Source of the DNA: Ruixingdingia sedimenti
GTDB lineage: Bacteria; Pseudomonadota; Alphaproteobacteria; Rhodobacterales; Rhodobacteraceae
Direction: 5' to 3'
DNA length: 64,000 nucleotides
NCBI RefSeq assembly: GCF_031432425.1
Contig: NZ_JAVKPH010000008.1
Coordinates: 62,001-126,000 of the forward strand
Below the pieces are notes generated by a model. It was not told where the DNA came from, did not search any database, and saw nothing but the letters and a program-made list of their open reading frames with translations. The translations under genes were made by a program, and so were the position numbers. The stretch's first letter is position 1; each line of letters begins with the position of its first letter. Below are positions 25,621-34,282 of this stretch, piece by piece.

Positions 25621-26669
25621 CGCCCTTTCCTCAGCCGCCCGACGATGCCGGTGGGGAAGAAATAGACCGACAGGATGAACAGCACGCCGAGCCACAGCAG
25701 CCAGCGGTCGGCATCGAGGAGCCGCGACAGGAACGGGATCGCCTCGGTCGCCACGGCGGCCTTTTCCATCAGGACCTGAAGATAGGTCTGCGCCAGCACC
25801 AGAAGCGTCGCCCCGATCACCGCGCCCCAGATCGTGCCCATGCCGCCGATCACCACCATCAGCAGGATATCCAGCATCAGCCCGAAGCTGAGCGTGGTAT
25901 CGGGCCCGACATAGCGCAGCCAGACCGCGAACAGGCTGCCCGCCAGCGCGGCCACCCCGGCCGACAGGCAGGTGGCGACGGTGCGGTACCAGACGACGCG
26001 AAAGCCGATCGCCTCTGCCCGGAAGTCGTTCTCGCGGATCGCCTGCAGCACCCGGCCGAAGGGGGAATTCACCACCCGCAGCAGGAACAGGAACAGCAGC
26101 AGGCAGCCGGTGAACACGACGTAATAGTTCACCACCTTGCCGGTGATCTGCACGCCCAGAAACTCGCCGCCGCGGAAGGCCGGGGTCAGTTCGCGCGGGA
26201 TCTGGAAGGTGAACCCGTCCTCGCCCCCGGTCAGCCACGACAGCTGGCTGACCAGCACCGCGACGGCAGAGGCGACGGCGAGCGTGATCATCGCAAAGAA
26301 GATCGCCCGCACCCGCAGCGAAAAAAGCGCGATGACGAAGGCCAGCGCCGCGGCCAGCACCATGCCGCCGACCGTGCCCACCGCCAGCGCGCCCCATCCG
26401 CGCCCCATGTGCATCGAGGCCAGCCCGACGCCATAGGCCCCCATGGCGAAGAACATCGTATGGGCAAAGCTGACGATGCCGGTATAGCCCAGAAGCAGGT
26501 CGTAGCTGGCCGCCAGCACGATCATGATGGCGATCTTGGCCGTGGTTTCCAGCGCACGCACGCCGGGAAACAGGAAGGGCGCCAGCGCCAGCCCGAGAAA
26601 GATCGCCAGCAGCACCACCGCCAGCACCTTCGACCGGGGCCGGTCGCCCGAGATGAGGTTGATCAGCAT
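25617..26669 (-). CDS. livM: Branched-chain-type ABC transporter permease LivM
   Basis: 350 residues with about nine to ten hydrophobic membrane segments. LLLGYTGIVSFAHTMFFAMGAYG near the N-terminus and a cytoplasmic coupling loop (AIRENDFRAEAIGFRV) are typical of LivM. It forms the inner-membrane channel with LivH. Although the family is named for branched-chain amino acids, operons of this type also carry aromatic or other acids, which fits the nearby CoA-ligase gene. Confidence 0.93.
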   Translation of the reverse strand: MLINLISGDRPRSKVLAVVLLAIFLGLALAPFLFPGVRALETTAKIAIMIVLAASYDLLLGYTGIVSFAHTMFFAMGAYGVGLASMHMGRGWGALAVGTVGGMVLAAALAFVIALFSLRVRAIFFAMITLAVASAVAVLVSQLSWLTGGEDGFTFQIPRELTPAFRGGEFLGVQITGKVVNYYVVFTGCLLLFLFLLRVVNSPFGRVLQAIRENDFRAEAIGFRVVWYRTVATCLSAGVAALAGSLFAVWLRYVGPDTTLSFGLMLDILLMVVIGGMGTIWGAVIGATLLVLAQTYLQVLMEKAAVATEAIPFLSRLLDADRWLLWLGVLFILSVYFFPTGIVGRLRKGR

Positions 26670-26679
26670 CCCCGCCCCC

Positions 26680-27717
26680 CTATTTCGCCTTGACCACGGG
26701 CATCATGCCCTGCGGCCGCCACATCAGGATCACCGTCATCAGCCCGATGTTGGAAATCAGCGCGAGCTTGGGTTCCAGAAAGGCGATGTAGTTCTGCAAG
26801 AGCCCCACCAGCAGCGCGCCGATGAACGCCCCCTCGACCGAGCCGAGCCCGCCGATGATGACCACGATGAAGACGAGGATCATCATGCTTTCGCCCATGC
26901 CGGCGGTGATGACCTCCTGATACATCCCCCACATCACCCCGCCGAGGCCGGCCAGCGCGGACCCGGCGATGAACACGCCCACGAACACCAGCCGCAGACG
27001 ATAGCCCAAGGCCTCGACCATCTCGCGGTTCTGGACGCCCGCGCGCACGATCAGCCCGATGCGCGTGCGCCGCAGCACCAGCCGCATGACGACGAACAGC
27101 ACGATCCCGATGGCGACGGCCAGCAGCCGGTATTTTTCCAGCGCCGCGCCCCAGAAGGTGACGGCGCCCTTGAGCATCTGGGGCCGGGTGAAAAAGATCT
27201 CCTGCGGGCCCCAGAAGACGTGGATCAACTGTTCGATCACGATCAGCCCGCCGACGGTGACGAGGATCTGTTTCAGATGCGCGCCGTAGACGGGCTTGAC
27301 GATCACCCGCTCGAACGCCCAACCGAGCGCGCCCGTCACCGCCATCGCCGCGATCACCGCCAGCAGCACCGCGCCGAGGTTCAGCGCCAGTGAGGGCGCG
27401 CCCGTCCAGTGGCCGAGCGCCAGCAGCACCGACACCCCCACGAAGGCGCCCACGGAAATGAACGCGCCATGGCCGAAGTTGATGACATCCATCAGCCCGA
27501 AGACCAGCGTCATGCCCGAGGCCATGATGAAGATCATCATCCCCATCGCCAGCCCCGATACCGTCAGCGTCAGCCAGCTTGACGGGTTGCCGATGGCGAG
27601 AAAGCCCAACACCACCAGCAGCGGGATCAGGATCAGCGGCATCGCCCGGCCGATGCGTTCGGGCAGCGGTACGCTGGCGAAGGTGGGTTTGTGTTCGGGG
27701 GCGGGGGCATGCGTCAT
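26680..27717 (-). CDS. livH: Branched-chain-type ABC transporter permease LivH
   Basis: 345 residues, strongly hydrophobic. MTLVFGLMDVINFGHGAFISVG is the classic LivH N-terminal signature and GMYQEVITAGMGESMM lies in the coupling region. It pairs with LivM (10 bases downstream) and LivF (one base upstream) in the order livK-livG-livF-livH-livM. The role is inner-membrane translocation of a hydrophobic or branched small molecule. A slightly extended N-terminus with APAPEHKPTF is cytoplasmic. Confidence 0.93.
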   Translation of the reverse strand: MTHAPAPEHKPTFASVPLPERIGRAMPLILIPLLVVLGFLAIGNPSSWLTLTVSGLAMGMMIFIMASGMTLVFGLMDVINFGHGAFISVGAFVGVSVLLALGHWTGAPSLALNLGAVLLAVIAAMAVTGALGWAFERVIVKPVYGAHLKQILVTVGGLIVIEQLIHVFWGPQEIFFTRPQMLKGAVTFWGAALEKYRLLAVAIGIVLFVVMRLVLRRTRIGLIVRAGVQNREMVEALGYRLRLVFVGVFIAGSALAGLGGVMWGMYQEVITAGMGESMMILVFIVVIIGGLGSVEGAFIGALLVGLLQNYIAFLEPKLALISNIGLMTVILMWRPQGMMPVVKAK

Positions 27718-27718
27718 G

Positions 27719-28441
27719 TCAATGCGCCTCCATGCTCAGGCCCATCAGGCGTTCCTGTAGCGTGGCATCGCCCGCCAGTTCCGCCATCGTGCCGGTCCAG
27801 ACGATGCGGCCGTCATCCATCACCGCGGCATGATCGCCAAGCGCGCGCGCGACGGCAAAGTTCTGTTCGACCATCAGGATCGTCGCACCCTGCGCCTTCA
27901 ACTCGCGCAGCGCGCCCGCCATGGTGGACACGATGGCGGGGGCAAGGCCCTTGGTGGGCTCGTCGATGAGGTAGAGCTTGCGGTCCTCTGCCATCGCGCG
28001 GGCGATGGACAGCATCTGTTTCTGCCCGCCCGACAGGTTGCCCGCCTCGGATTTCCAGAAGGTCTTGAGCGGCGGAAAGGCGGTGAAGATCCGGTCGCGG
28101 CGCGCGGGGTCCAAAGGCCCGGATGCGGCGGCCAGCACCATGTTTTCCTCGACCGTCAGGTCGGTGAAAACGCCCATGTCCTCGGGCACATAGCCGATAC
28201 CGGCGCGGGCGCGGGCGGGAACCGGGGCGGCGGTGATGTCGTGGCCGTCGAAGGTGACGCGGCCCGCGCGCGCCTTCCACAGGCCCATGATCGTGCGCAG
28301 GGTGGTGGTCTTGCCCACGCCGTTGCGGCCCAGAAGCATTGTCACCCCGCCGCGCGGCACCATCAGGTCCACCCCGTGCAGGATATGGTACTGGGCGATG
28401 TCGGTATGCACGCCCGCAAGGGTCAGGATCGCGTCAGACAA
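27719..28441 (-). CDS. livF: ABC transporter ATP-binding protein LivF
   Basis: 240 residues with Walker A LLGRNGVGKTT, signature LSGGQKQMLSIARAMA, Walker B LYLIDEPTKGLAP and the H-loop region MVEQNFAVA. The short form and QKQ signature match LivF. It overlaps livG by eight bases and acts with it as the ATPase heterodimer. Confidence 0.94.
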   Translation of the reverse strand: MSDAILTLAGVHTDIAQYHILHGVDLMVPRGGVTMLLGRNGVGKTTTLRTIMGLWKARAGRVTFDGHDITAAPVPARARAGIGYVPEDMGVFTDLTVEENMVLAAASGPLDPARRDRIFTAFPPLKTFWKSEAGNLSGGQKQMLSIARAMAEDRKLYLIDEPTKGLAPAIVSTMAGALRELKAQGATILMVEQNFAVARALGDHAAVMDDGRIVWTGTMAELAGDATLQERLMGLSMEAH

Positions 28442-29198
28442 GGCTCAGCCCCTTTCCCATATAGGCTTCCTGCACCACGTCGGAGGCCATCACGGCCCCC
28501 GGTTCGCCATCCGCCACCAGCGCGCCGTTGTGCAGCACGATGATCCGGTCGGCCAGGGTGCGGATCACGTCCATCTTGTGTTCGACCAGCAGGATGGTGC
28601 GGTCGGTTTCGGCCTTCAGTTCCGCGATCAGATCCAGCACCACGGGGGCCTCGTCCACGCTCATCCCCGCGGTGGGTTCGTCGAACATGTAGACCCGGGG
28701 GGCGAGCGCGATCAGCATCGCCACCTCCAGCTTGCGCTGGTTGCCGTGGCTGAGTTCGCTGACCCTGTGGTCGCGCAGCGCGTCGAGCCGCACCCGTTCC
28801 AGCACCGCCATCGCCTCTTGGGTCAGCGCGGTGCGGGCCGTGGCCATCGACAGGATCGACCCGCTGCCGGGCCGGTGCGCCTGAATGGCCAGCCGCACGT
28901 TTTCCAGCACCGTCAGCCCGGGGAAAAGGTTCGTCAGCTGGAACGCCCGCCCGATCCCCCTGCGGCAGCGGTCCGAGGCGGTAAGGCGCGTGATCTCTTC
29001 GCCCGACAGCCGCACCTTGCCGGATGTGACCGGGATCTGGCCCGAGATCAGGTTGAAATAGGTGGTCTTGCCGGCCCCGTTGGGCCCGACGATGGCGGTC
29101 AACTGGCCCGCATGAAAGGCGCAGGTCACGGCATCGACCGCCACATGGCCGCCGAAACGCACCGTCAGCGCCTCTGTCTCCAGAAGGCTCCGGGTCAT
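28434..29198 (-). CDS. livG: ABC transporter ATP-binding protein LivG
   Basis: 254 residues from the ATG at 29196-29198, chosen for AGGAGAGACC just upstream. Walker A IVGPNGAGKTT, the LivG-type ELSHGNQRKLEVAMLIALAP signature and Walker B VYMFDEPTAGMS are present. It is the LivG partner of LivF. The SHGNQ form of the signature replaces the common SGGQ, as is usual in some LivG proteins. Confidence 0.94.
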   Translation of the reverse strand: MTRSLLETEALTVRFGGHVAVDAVTCAFHAGQLTAIVGPNGAGKTTYFNLISGQIPVTSGKVRLSGEEITRLTASDRCRRGIGRAFQLTNLFPGLTVLENVRLAIQAHRPGSGSILSMATARTALTQEAMAVLERVRLDALRDHRVSELSHGNQRKLEVAMLIALAPRVYMFDEPTAGMSVDEAPVVLDLIAELKAETDRTILLVEHKMDVIRTLADRIIVLHNGALVADGEPGAVMASDVVQEAYMGKGLSLV

Positions 29199-29268
29199 GG
29201 TCTCTCCTGTCCGGGGGTGGGTGCGTGGCGGGGGCGGGCGCGCAAAGGGCGCCCGCCGCCCCGGTGTC

Positions 29269-30453
29269 TTACCGCTTGTTGCGGATCGGGATGTCCATGT
29301 CCTCGATGCCCAGTTCACGCACCAGCACCGGCACGCCGTAATCCTTGCCGTCCTGCACCTCGGTGCGGAAGTGGTACATGGATTGCAGCGCCTGATGGTC
29401 CTCGGCGCGGAAGATCATCTTGCCCTTGGGCGTCTCCCACTCCATCCCTTCCATGGCGGCGATCAGCGCCTCGGTATCCTCGACGCCGCCCGCCTTCTTG
29501 ATCGCCTCGACGATGGCGATGCCGGCCGACATGCCGCCCGCGGTGAAGAAATCCGGCGGGCCGTTGTGGCGGGCGAAATGTTCCTTCACGAACCACTCGT
29601 TCACCGGGTTCTGCGGGATTTCGTAGTAATAGTAGGTCGCGCCTTCCAGCCCCGGCAGTTCCTTGTAGGCGGTCAGCGCGGCGATGATGTTGCCGCCCGT
29701 GGTGATCTGCACGCCGTGCCGGCCCGGGTCCATCGCGTTGATCTTGCCCATCGGGTTGCCGCCGCCGGCCCAGATGATGAACAGCTTCTTGTCGCCCTCG
29801 ACCTTGCCCATGGCGTTGAAGATACGCTCGGCCGCGGCGGTGAAATCGGTGGTGTCGGTGGGCACGTATTCCTCGTGCACCATTTCGGCCCCGGTCGGCG
29901 CCAGCGCCTCGCGGAAGGCCGCCACGCCGTCGCGGCCGAAGGCATAGTCCTGCGCCAGCGTCGCGATCTTCACGTTCGCGCCGCCAAGCGCCACGGCGTT
30001 GGAAATCGCGTCCTGGCTGGAATTGCGCCCGGTGCGGAAGATGTAGCGGTTCCACGCCTCGCCGGTGATCGAATCGGCCACCGCCGGTTCCACGACGAAG
30101 ATGCGTTCATATTCCTCTGCCACCGGCAGCATCGCCAGCGCCACGCCCGACCCCACGCCGCCCACGGCGATATGCGCGTTGTCGTCGCCGTAAGCCTCTG
30201 CCAGCATCGCGCGGCCCACCGCGGGGTCGAGCTGGGTGTCCTTCTCGATCACGACGATCTTTTCGCCGTTGATCTCCATCGTGCCGCCGGTGGCGTATTC
30301 CAGCCCCATCATCAGCCCGATATGCGACTGCTTGGCATAGGCTTCCAGCGCGCCGGTGATGTCGTAGACATGGGCGATGCGGATCTCGGCCCAGGCCGCC
30401 GATCCCGCCATCAGCGCGATCGCCGCCGCGCCGGCCGTAAGAAGTTTCTTCAT
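29269..30453 (-). CDS. livK: Branched-chain-type ABC transporter substrate-binding protein
   Basis: 394 residues from the ATG at 30451-30453, preceded by GGAGGAACCC; longer upstream frames lack such a site. A signal peptide (MKKLLTAGAAAIALMAGSAAWA) precedes a type I periplasmic binding fold starting EIRIAHVYDITGALEAYAKQ. The GLMMGLEYATGG segment is typical of family 6 binding proteins that take aromatic acids or amides as well as amino acids. It is the first gene of the transporter operon; the 5' side faces trmB, where the promoter is expected. The ligand is unknown. Confidence 0.93.
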   Translation of the reverse strand: MKKLLTAGAAAIALMAGSAAWAEIRIAHVYDITGALEAYAKQSHIGLMMGLEYATGGTMEINGEKIVVIEKDTQLDPAVGRAMLAEAYGDDNAHIAVGGVGSGVALAMLPVAEEYERIFVVEPAVADSITGEAWNRYIFRTGRNSSQDAISNAVALGGANVKIATLAQDYAFGRDGVAAFREALAPTGAEMVHEEYVPTDTTDFTAAAERIFNAMGKVEGDKKLFIIWAGGGNPMGKINAMDPGRHGVQITTGGNIIAALTAYKELPGLEGATYYYYEIPQNPVNEWFVKEHFARHNGPPDFFTAGGMSAGIAIVEAIKKAGGVEDTEALIAAMEGMEWETPKGKMIFRAEDHQALQSMYHFRTEVQDGKDYGVPVLVRELGIEDMDIPIRNKR

Positions 30454-30646
30454 GGGTTCCTCCTCCACTGACCGCGCGTGCCGGACCGGCCGCGGGAGTC
30501 CCTGAATATGAGACATGAACCACCCTTCATGTCAATCGCCCGTTGCAACGCGCCGCAACGTCATGCCGCGGGGGCGGGTGCTTGACCGCCCCCGCCCGGC
30601 CCGCTATCCCCCGCGGGTCCGCGCCCGAGGTTCCCCCGACATCGCC

Positions 30647-31342
30647 ATGACCGATCCCGCCCTCCGCCCGCATCGCAACTTCTATGGCCGCACCCACGGC
30701 AAGACCCTGCGCCGCAGCCAGAAGACCTACCTTACAGAGGATCTGGAGGTCCTGCGCCTGCCCGGCGTCACCTTCGACGAAAACCCCGACCGCCACCCGC
30801 TGGACCTGGCCGCGCGGTTCGGCGGCCGGCTGGTCTGGCTGGAAATCGGTTTCGGCGGGGGCGAGCATCTGGTGCATATGGCGGGCCTGCACCCCGAGGT
30901 CGGCCTGATCGGCTGCGAGCCCTTCGTGAACGGCATCGCCATGGCGCTCGGCAAGCTGCGCGCGGCCGAGGGGGGGAATGTGGCGATCCATCCGGGCGAC
31001 GTGCGCGACCTGTTCGACGTGCTGCCCGATGCCGCGCTGTCGAAGGTGTTCCTGAACTACCCCGACCCCTGGCCCAAGGCGCGCCACCACCGCCGCCGCT
31101 TCGTGACGCCGGAATACCTGCTGCCGCTGGCCCGCGCCTGCGCGCCCGGGGCGGAATTGCGCGTGGCGACCGACATCCCCGATTACGTCCGCCAGACGCT
31201 GGAAGAGGTGCCCCCCGCCGGGTTCGACCTGATCCGCCACAGTGGCGAGCCCTGGGCCGACTGGATCTCCACCCGCTATGAACAGAAGGCTTTGCGCGAG
31301 GGGCGGGTGCCGGATTACCTGACCTTCCGTCGCTGCGGCTGA
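30647..31342 (+). CDS. trmB: tRNA (guanine-N7-)-methyltransferase
   Basis: 231 residues. The SAM-binding motif LEIGFGGGEHLVHMA, the family-specific GCEPFVNGIA, the active-site FLNYPDPWPKARHHRRRFV and the C-terminal DWISTRYEQKALREGR are all hallmarks of TrmB. It methylates G46 of tRNAs. The ATG at 30647 is favoured because upstream in-frame codons look non-coding. It is divergent from the ABC transporter operon and converges on a glutamine synthetase-like gene, with a strong inverted repeat between. Confidence 0.97.
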   Translation: MTDPALRPHRNFYGRTHGKTLRRSQKTYLTEDLEVLRLPGVTFDENPDRHPLDLAARFGGRLVWLEIGFGGGEHLVHMAGLHPEVGLIGCEPFVNGIAMALGKLRAAEGGNVAIHPGDVRDLFDVLPDAALSKVFLNYPDPWPKARHHRRRFVTPEYLLPLARACAPGAELRVATDIPDYVRQTLEEVPPAGFDLIRHSGEPWADWISTRYEQKALREGRVPDYLTFRRCG

Positions 31343-31347
31343 TCCGT

Positions 31348-31478
31348 CGCGCCGGGGGCCAGCCCCCGGACCCCCGGGATATTTAAGGACAGAAAGTGAA
31401 GAAAGGCGCAGCCGCTTGCCCGCGCCTTTCTTCACTTTCTGTCTGAAAATATCCCACGGGGGTGCGGGGGTGTGAAAC
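31348..31478. repeat. Intergenic repeat copy 3, two inverted cores forming a 22-bp perfect hairpin
   Basis: The GC palindrome and GGGATATTT core are followed by a perfect 22-bp inverted repeat (31388-31409 with 31422-31443), whose arms begin GACAGAAAGTGAAG, around a 12-base loop. A reversed ATATTT core (AAAATATCCC) follows. Lying between the convergent trmB and glutamine synthetase-like genes, it would work as a bidirectional transcription terminator. Confidence 0.8.
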
Positions 31479-31493
31479 CCCCGCCGCCGACCT

Positions 31494-32882
31494 CTACACC
31501 GTATGCAGGTAGAGGTCGTAGTCCACATCCGCGATGGTCCGCGCCACGCGGGCCTGTTCCGCCGCCTTGATCGCGGTGAAGGTGCGGTGCATGTCGGGGC
31601 CGAGCGCGTCTTTCAGGAAGGCCGACCCTTCGGCCGCGGCGATGGCCGACCGCCAGTCCACCGGGATCGGCGGCGCCTCGGGGGCGGCAACATAGCCGTT
31701 GCCGGTGGTTTCCGGCCCCGGGTCGAGCCGCTGCGTCAGCCCGTGGCGGATCCCGGCCAGCACGGTCGCCGCCACCAGATAGGGGTTCGCATCCACCCCC
31801 GCCGGGCGGTGTTCGATCCGCCGGGCGCGGATGTCGCCCGCCGGGATGCGCAGCGCGACAGAGCGGTTGTTGACGCCCCATGTCGGGCTGACGGGGGCAT
31901 AGCTTTGCGCCGCGAACCGCCGCCAGCTGTTGGCATGCGGCGCGAAGACCAGCATGGATTCCCCCATCGTCGCGATCAGCCCGCCGAGCGCGTGGCGGAT
32001 GGTGTCGTTCCACCGGCCTTCGATGGTTTCCACGAACAGGTTGCGCCCGGAAAGGTCGGGCAGCGAGACGTGGAAATGCATGCCGGACCCGGCGTATTGT
32101 TCCACCGGCTTGGCCATGAAACAGGCGGTCATGCCGTGCTGGCGCGCCTGCAGCCGCACGATCCGTTTCAGCCGCATCAGATCGTCCGCCGCCTGCATCA
32201 CATCCTCGCGGTAATGCAGCGTCAGTTCGTACTGGCCGGGGGCGTATTCGGAAATCAGCGTTTCCGCCCTGATCCCGCAAGCCTCTGCCGCGCGGTAGAT
32301 GTCGGAGAAAAGCGGCAGCATCCCGTGCAGGTGATCGACCGAATAGACCTCGGTTTTCGCCGAAGGGCGCCCGTCCAGCACCGCGCGGGCGGGTTGCACG
32401 CGGCCCTGCGCGTCGCGGTCGTTCGCCAGCAGGAAGAATTCCAGCTCGAACGCGCCTGCGGGGCGCATGCCTTCGGCCGCCATCGCCGCCACCTGCCGGG
32501 CCAGCGCGTGGCGGGGGTCCGAGGTCATCGGCGCGCCGTCGAGCGTGTACATGCACATGAACACCTCTGCCCGCGGCGGGGTGGTGCCGTGCAGGCGCTT
32601 CAGCGTGCCGGGGATCGGCCAGGCGCGCAGGTCGCCATCGCCCTGATCCCAGATCAGGCCGGTTTCGTGCACATCCTCGCCGCAGATGTCGAGGCCGAGG
32701 ATGGAAATCGGCAGGTGCCGGCCCCCGGTGTAGAAGCCCATCAGTTCGTGCCGCCGGATGATCTTGCCGCGCCCGATACCGTTGGCGTCGTGCAGCACGA
32801 TGTCGATCGCCTCGATATCGGGGTTGGCGGCGAGGAAATCCTCTGCCTCCTGGGGCAGCGAACCGGAGGGGCTGTGGGTCAT
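31494..32882 (-). CDS. Glutamine synthetase family protein (amide-ligase type)
   Basis: 462 residues of the GS/PuuA superfamily. FELEFFLLAND holds metal-binding acidic residues, SGMHFHVSL is near the ammonium/ATP site, and RIPAGDIRARRIEHRPAGVDANPYL is the conserved ATP/Arg region. It lacks the adenylylation loop seen in GlnA-I. It probably forms a gamma-glutamyl amide with an amine or polyamine, not glutamine itself. Its start overlaps the class III aminotransferase by four bases, suggesting a joint pathway such as amine degradation. Substrate unknown. Confidence 0.88.
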   Translation of the reverse strand: MTHSPSGSLPQEAEDFLAANPDIEAIDIVLHDANGIGRGKIIRRHELMGFYTGGRHLPISILGLDICGEDVHETGLIWDQGDGDLRAWPIPGTLKRLHGTTPPRAEVFMCMYTLDGAPMTSDPRHALARQVAAMAAEGMRPAGAFELEFFLLANDRDAQGRVQPARAVLDGRPSAKTEVYSVDHLHGMLPLFSDIYRAAEACGIRAETLISEYAPGQYELTLHYREDVMQAADDLMRLKRIVRLQARQHGMTACFMAKPVEQYAGSGMHFHVSLPDLSGRNLFVETIEGRWNDTIRHALGGLIATMGESMLVFAPHANSWRRFAAQSYAPVSPTWGVNNRSVALRIPAGDIRARRIEHRPAGVDANPYLVAATVLAGIRHGLTQRLDPGPETTGNGYVAAPEAPPIPVDWRSAIAAAEGSAFLKDALGPDMHRTFTAIKAAEQARVARTIADVDYDLYLHTV

Positions 32883-34255
32883 GGCGCGAAAAGCTCTGCA
32901 AGGGATTCGTCGAAGGCTGCGATCAGGCGGTCGACCTGCCGCTTTTTCGTCGCCGGGCTGACGAGCATCATGTTGTGGAAGGGCGCGATCAGGCAGCCGC
33001 GGTTGAGCAGCATCAGATGCAGCGCGCGTTCCGCATCGGGGTGGTGGGCGGCGGCGGCCTCGGCCCCGTTGCGCAAGGGGCCGGGGGCGCAGACGAATTC
33101 CACCCGCGCGCCGACGCGCAGCACATGCCAGGGCGCGGCGTGGCGGGCGATGGCCTGCGCCAGACCCGCTTCCAGCCGCGCGGCGCGCTTTTCCATCCGG
33201 GCATAGGCGGCGGGGGTCATCACCTCGGACAGGGTGGCGGCAAGGCAGGCGAACTGCATCGGATTCGCGGACAGGGTGGTGCCCATGCCGGAATGGCCGG
33301 GGGGCCGCATGGCGTCACAGGCCGCGAACCGGTCCGCGACCGGCGGGGCCAGCCCCCAGACCGCCGCAGGCATGCCGCCCGCGATGCATTTGCCCACCAC
33401 GAAAATGTCGGGGTCGAGCCCGTGGCGCCGCGTATATCCGCCGTAACCCGAGGAAATCGTGTGGGTTTCATCCACGATCAGCAGCGCGCCATAGCGGCGG
33501 GTCAGGGCGCGCAACCCTTCGTGAAAGCCGGGGCCGGGCAGGACCATGGCCGAATTTGTCATCACGGGTTCGGTCAGCACGGCGGCGATGTCACCGCCCG
33601 CCAGCGCGGTTTCCACCCCCGCCAGATCGTTGAACTGCACCGCCGTGGCCAGCGTCGACAGGTCCGTCACCTGCCCGACCAGCCCGGGGCGGTTCACCGT
33701 CTGCCCGGCGTTCAGCGTCACCATCGCGTCGTCCACCGTGCCGTGATAGCAGCCGTCGAACACCAGCACCTTCGCCCGCCCCGTCACCGCCCGCGCCACC
33801 CGCAGGGCAAAGCGGTTGGCATCCGTCGCGGTGGTCGCGATCTGCCACAGGTAGTCGCCAAAGACCCCGGTCAGCAGCCGCCCGGCCTCATATGCGGCCT
33901 CGGTGGGCAGCATGCAGGTCAGGCCCCGGCGGGCCTGCGCCCGGATCGCGCGCGCCACGGGTTTCGGTGAATGGCCGAACATCGACCCGGTGTCGCCCAG
34001 ACAGAAATCGTCGATCCCGAAGCCGTCGATGTCGGTCAGATGCGCGCCCTCTGCCCGGTCCACCACCAGCGGAAAGGGCATCGGCCAGTCGCGCATCCAG
34101 TGCATCGGCACCCGGTTCAGGAATACCGTCCCGCCCCGTTCGGCCGCGGCGCGGGATTTCGGCCGCAGGGCCGCATAGCGGCGGCGTTCGCGCGCGGTGA
34201 TGCCGGTCAGCCGGCGGCGGTCGATACCGGCGATGCGGGCGGGATCGGTGGTCAT
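32879..34255 (-). CDS. Class III PLP-dependent aminotransferase (glutamate-1-semialdehyde aminomutase-like)
   Basis: 458 residues. TEAAYEAGRLLTGVFG and the PLP region ALLIVDETHTISSGYGG fit class III folds; the Schiff-base Lys is in VVGKCIAGGMPAAVWG. It is longer than hemL products at the N-terminus, with a block of Arg/Trp residues. As the partner of a GS-like ligase it may transaminate an amino or gamma-glutamyl substrate. It starts 27 bases downstream of waaA, probably read from the same transcript. Confidence 0.88.
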   Translation of the reverse strand: MTTDPARIAGIDRRRLTGITARERRRYAALRPKSRAAAERGGTVFLNRVPMHWMRDWPMPFPLVVDRAEGAHLTDIDGFGIDDFCLGDTGSMFGHSPKPVARAIRAQARRGLTCMLPTEAAYEAGRLLTGVFGDYLWQIATTATDANRFALRVARAVTGRAKVLVFDGCYHGTVDDAMVTLNAGQTVNRPGLVGQVTDLSTLATAVQFNDLAGVETALAGGDIAAVLTEPVMTNSAMVLPGPGFHEGLRALTRRYGALLIVDETHTISSGYGGYTRRHGLDPDIFVVGKCIAGGMPAAVWGLAPPVADRFAACDAMRPPGHSGMGTTLSANPMQFACLAATLSEVMTPAAYARMEKRAARLEAGLAQAIARHAAPWHVLRVGARVEFVCAPGPLRNGAEAAAAHHPDAERALHLMLLNRGCLIAPFHNMMLVSPATKKRQVDRLIAAFDESLAELFAP

Positions 34256-34282
34256 GGCAGGGCCCTTCGGGTTCGGGTCTGC

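Noticed and set aside
24862..26397. A single 511-residue alpha/beta hydrolase
   Set aside because: The N-terminal half overlaps livM in another frame. The real hydrolase starts at the ATG at 25618-25620 with the usual N-terminus.
31348..31478. CRISPR-like or insertion-sequence repeat in the convergent gaps
   Set aside because: No regularly spaced direct repeats with unique spacers, no cas genes, and no transposase; copies are isolated inverted pairs in gene gaps.
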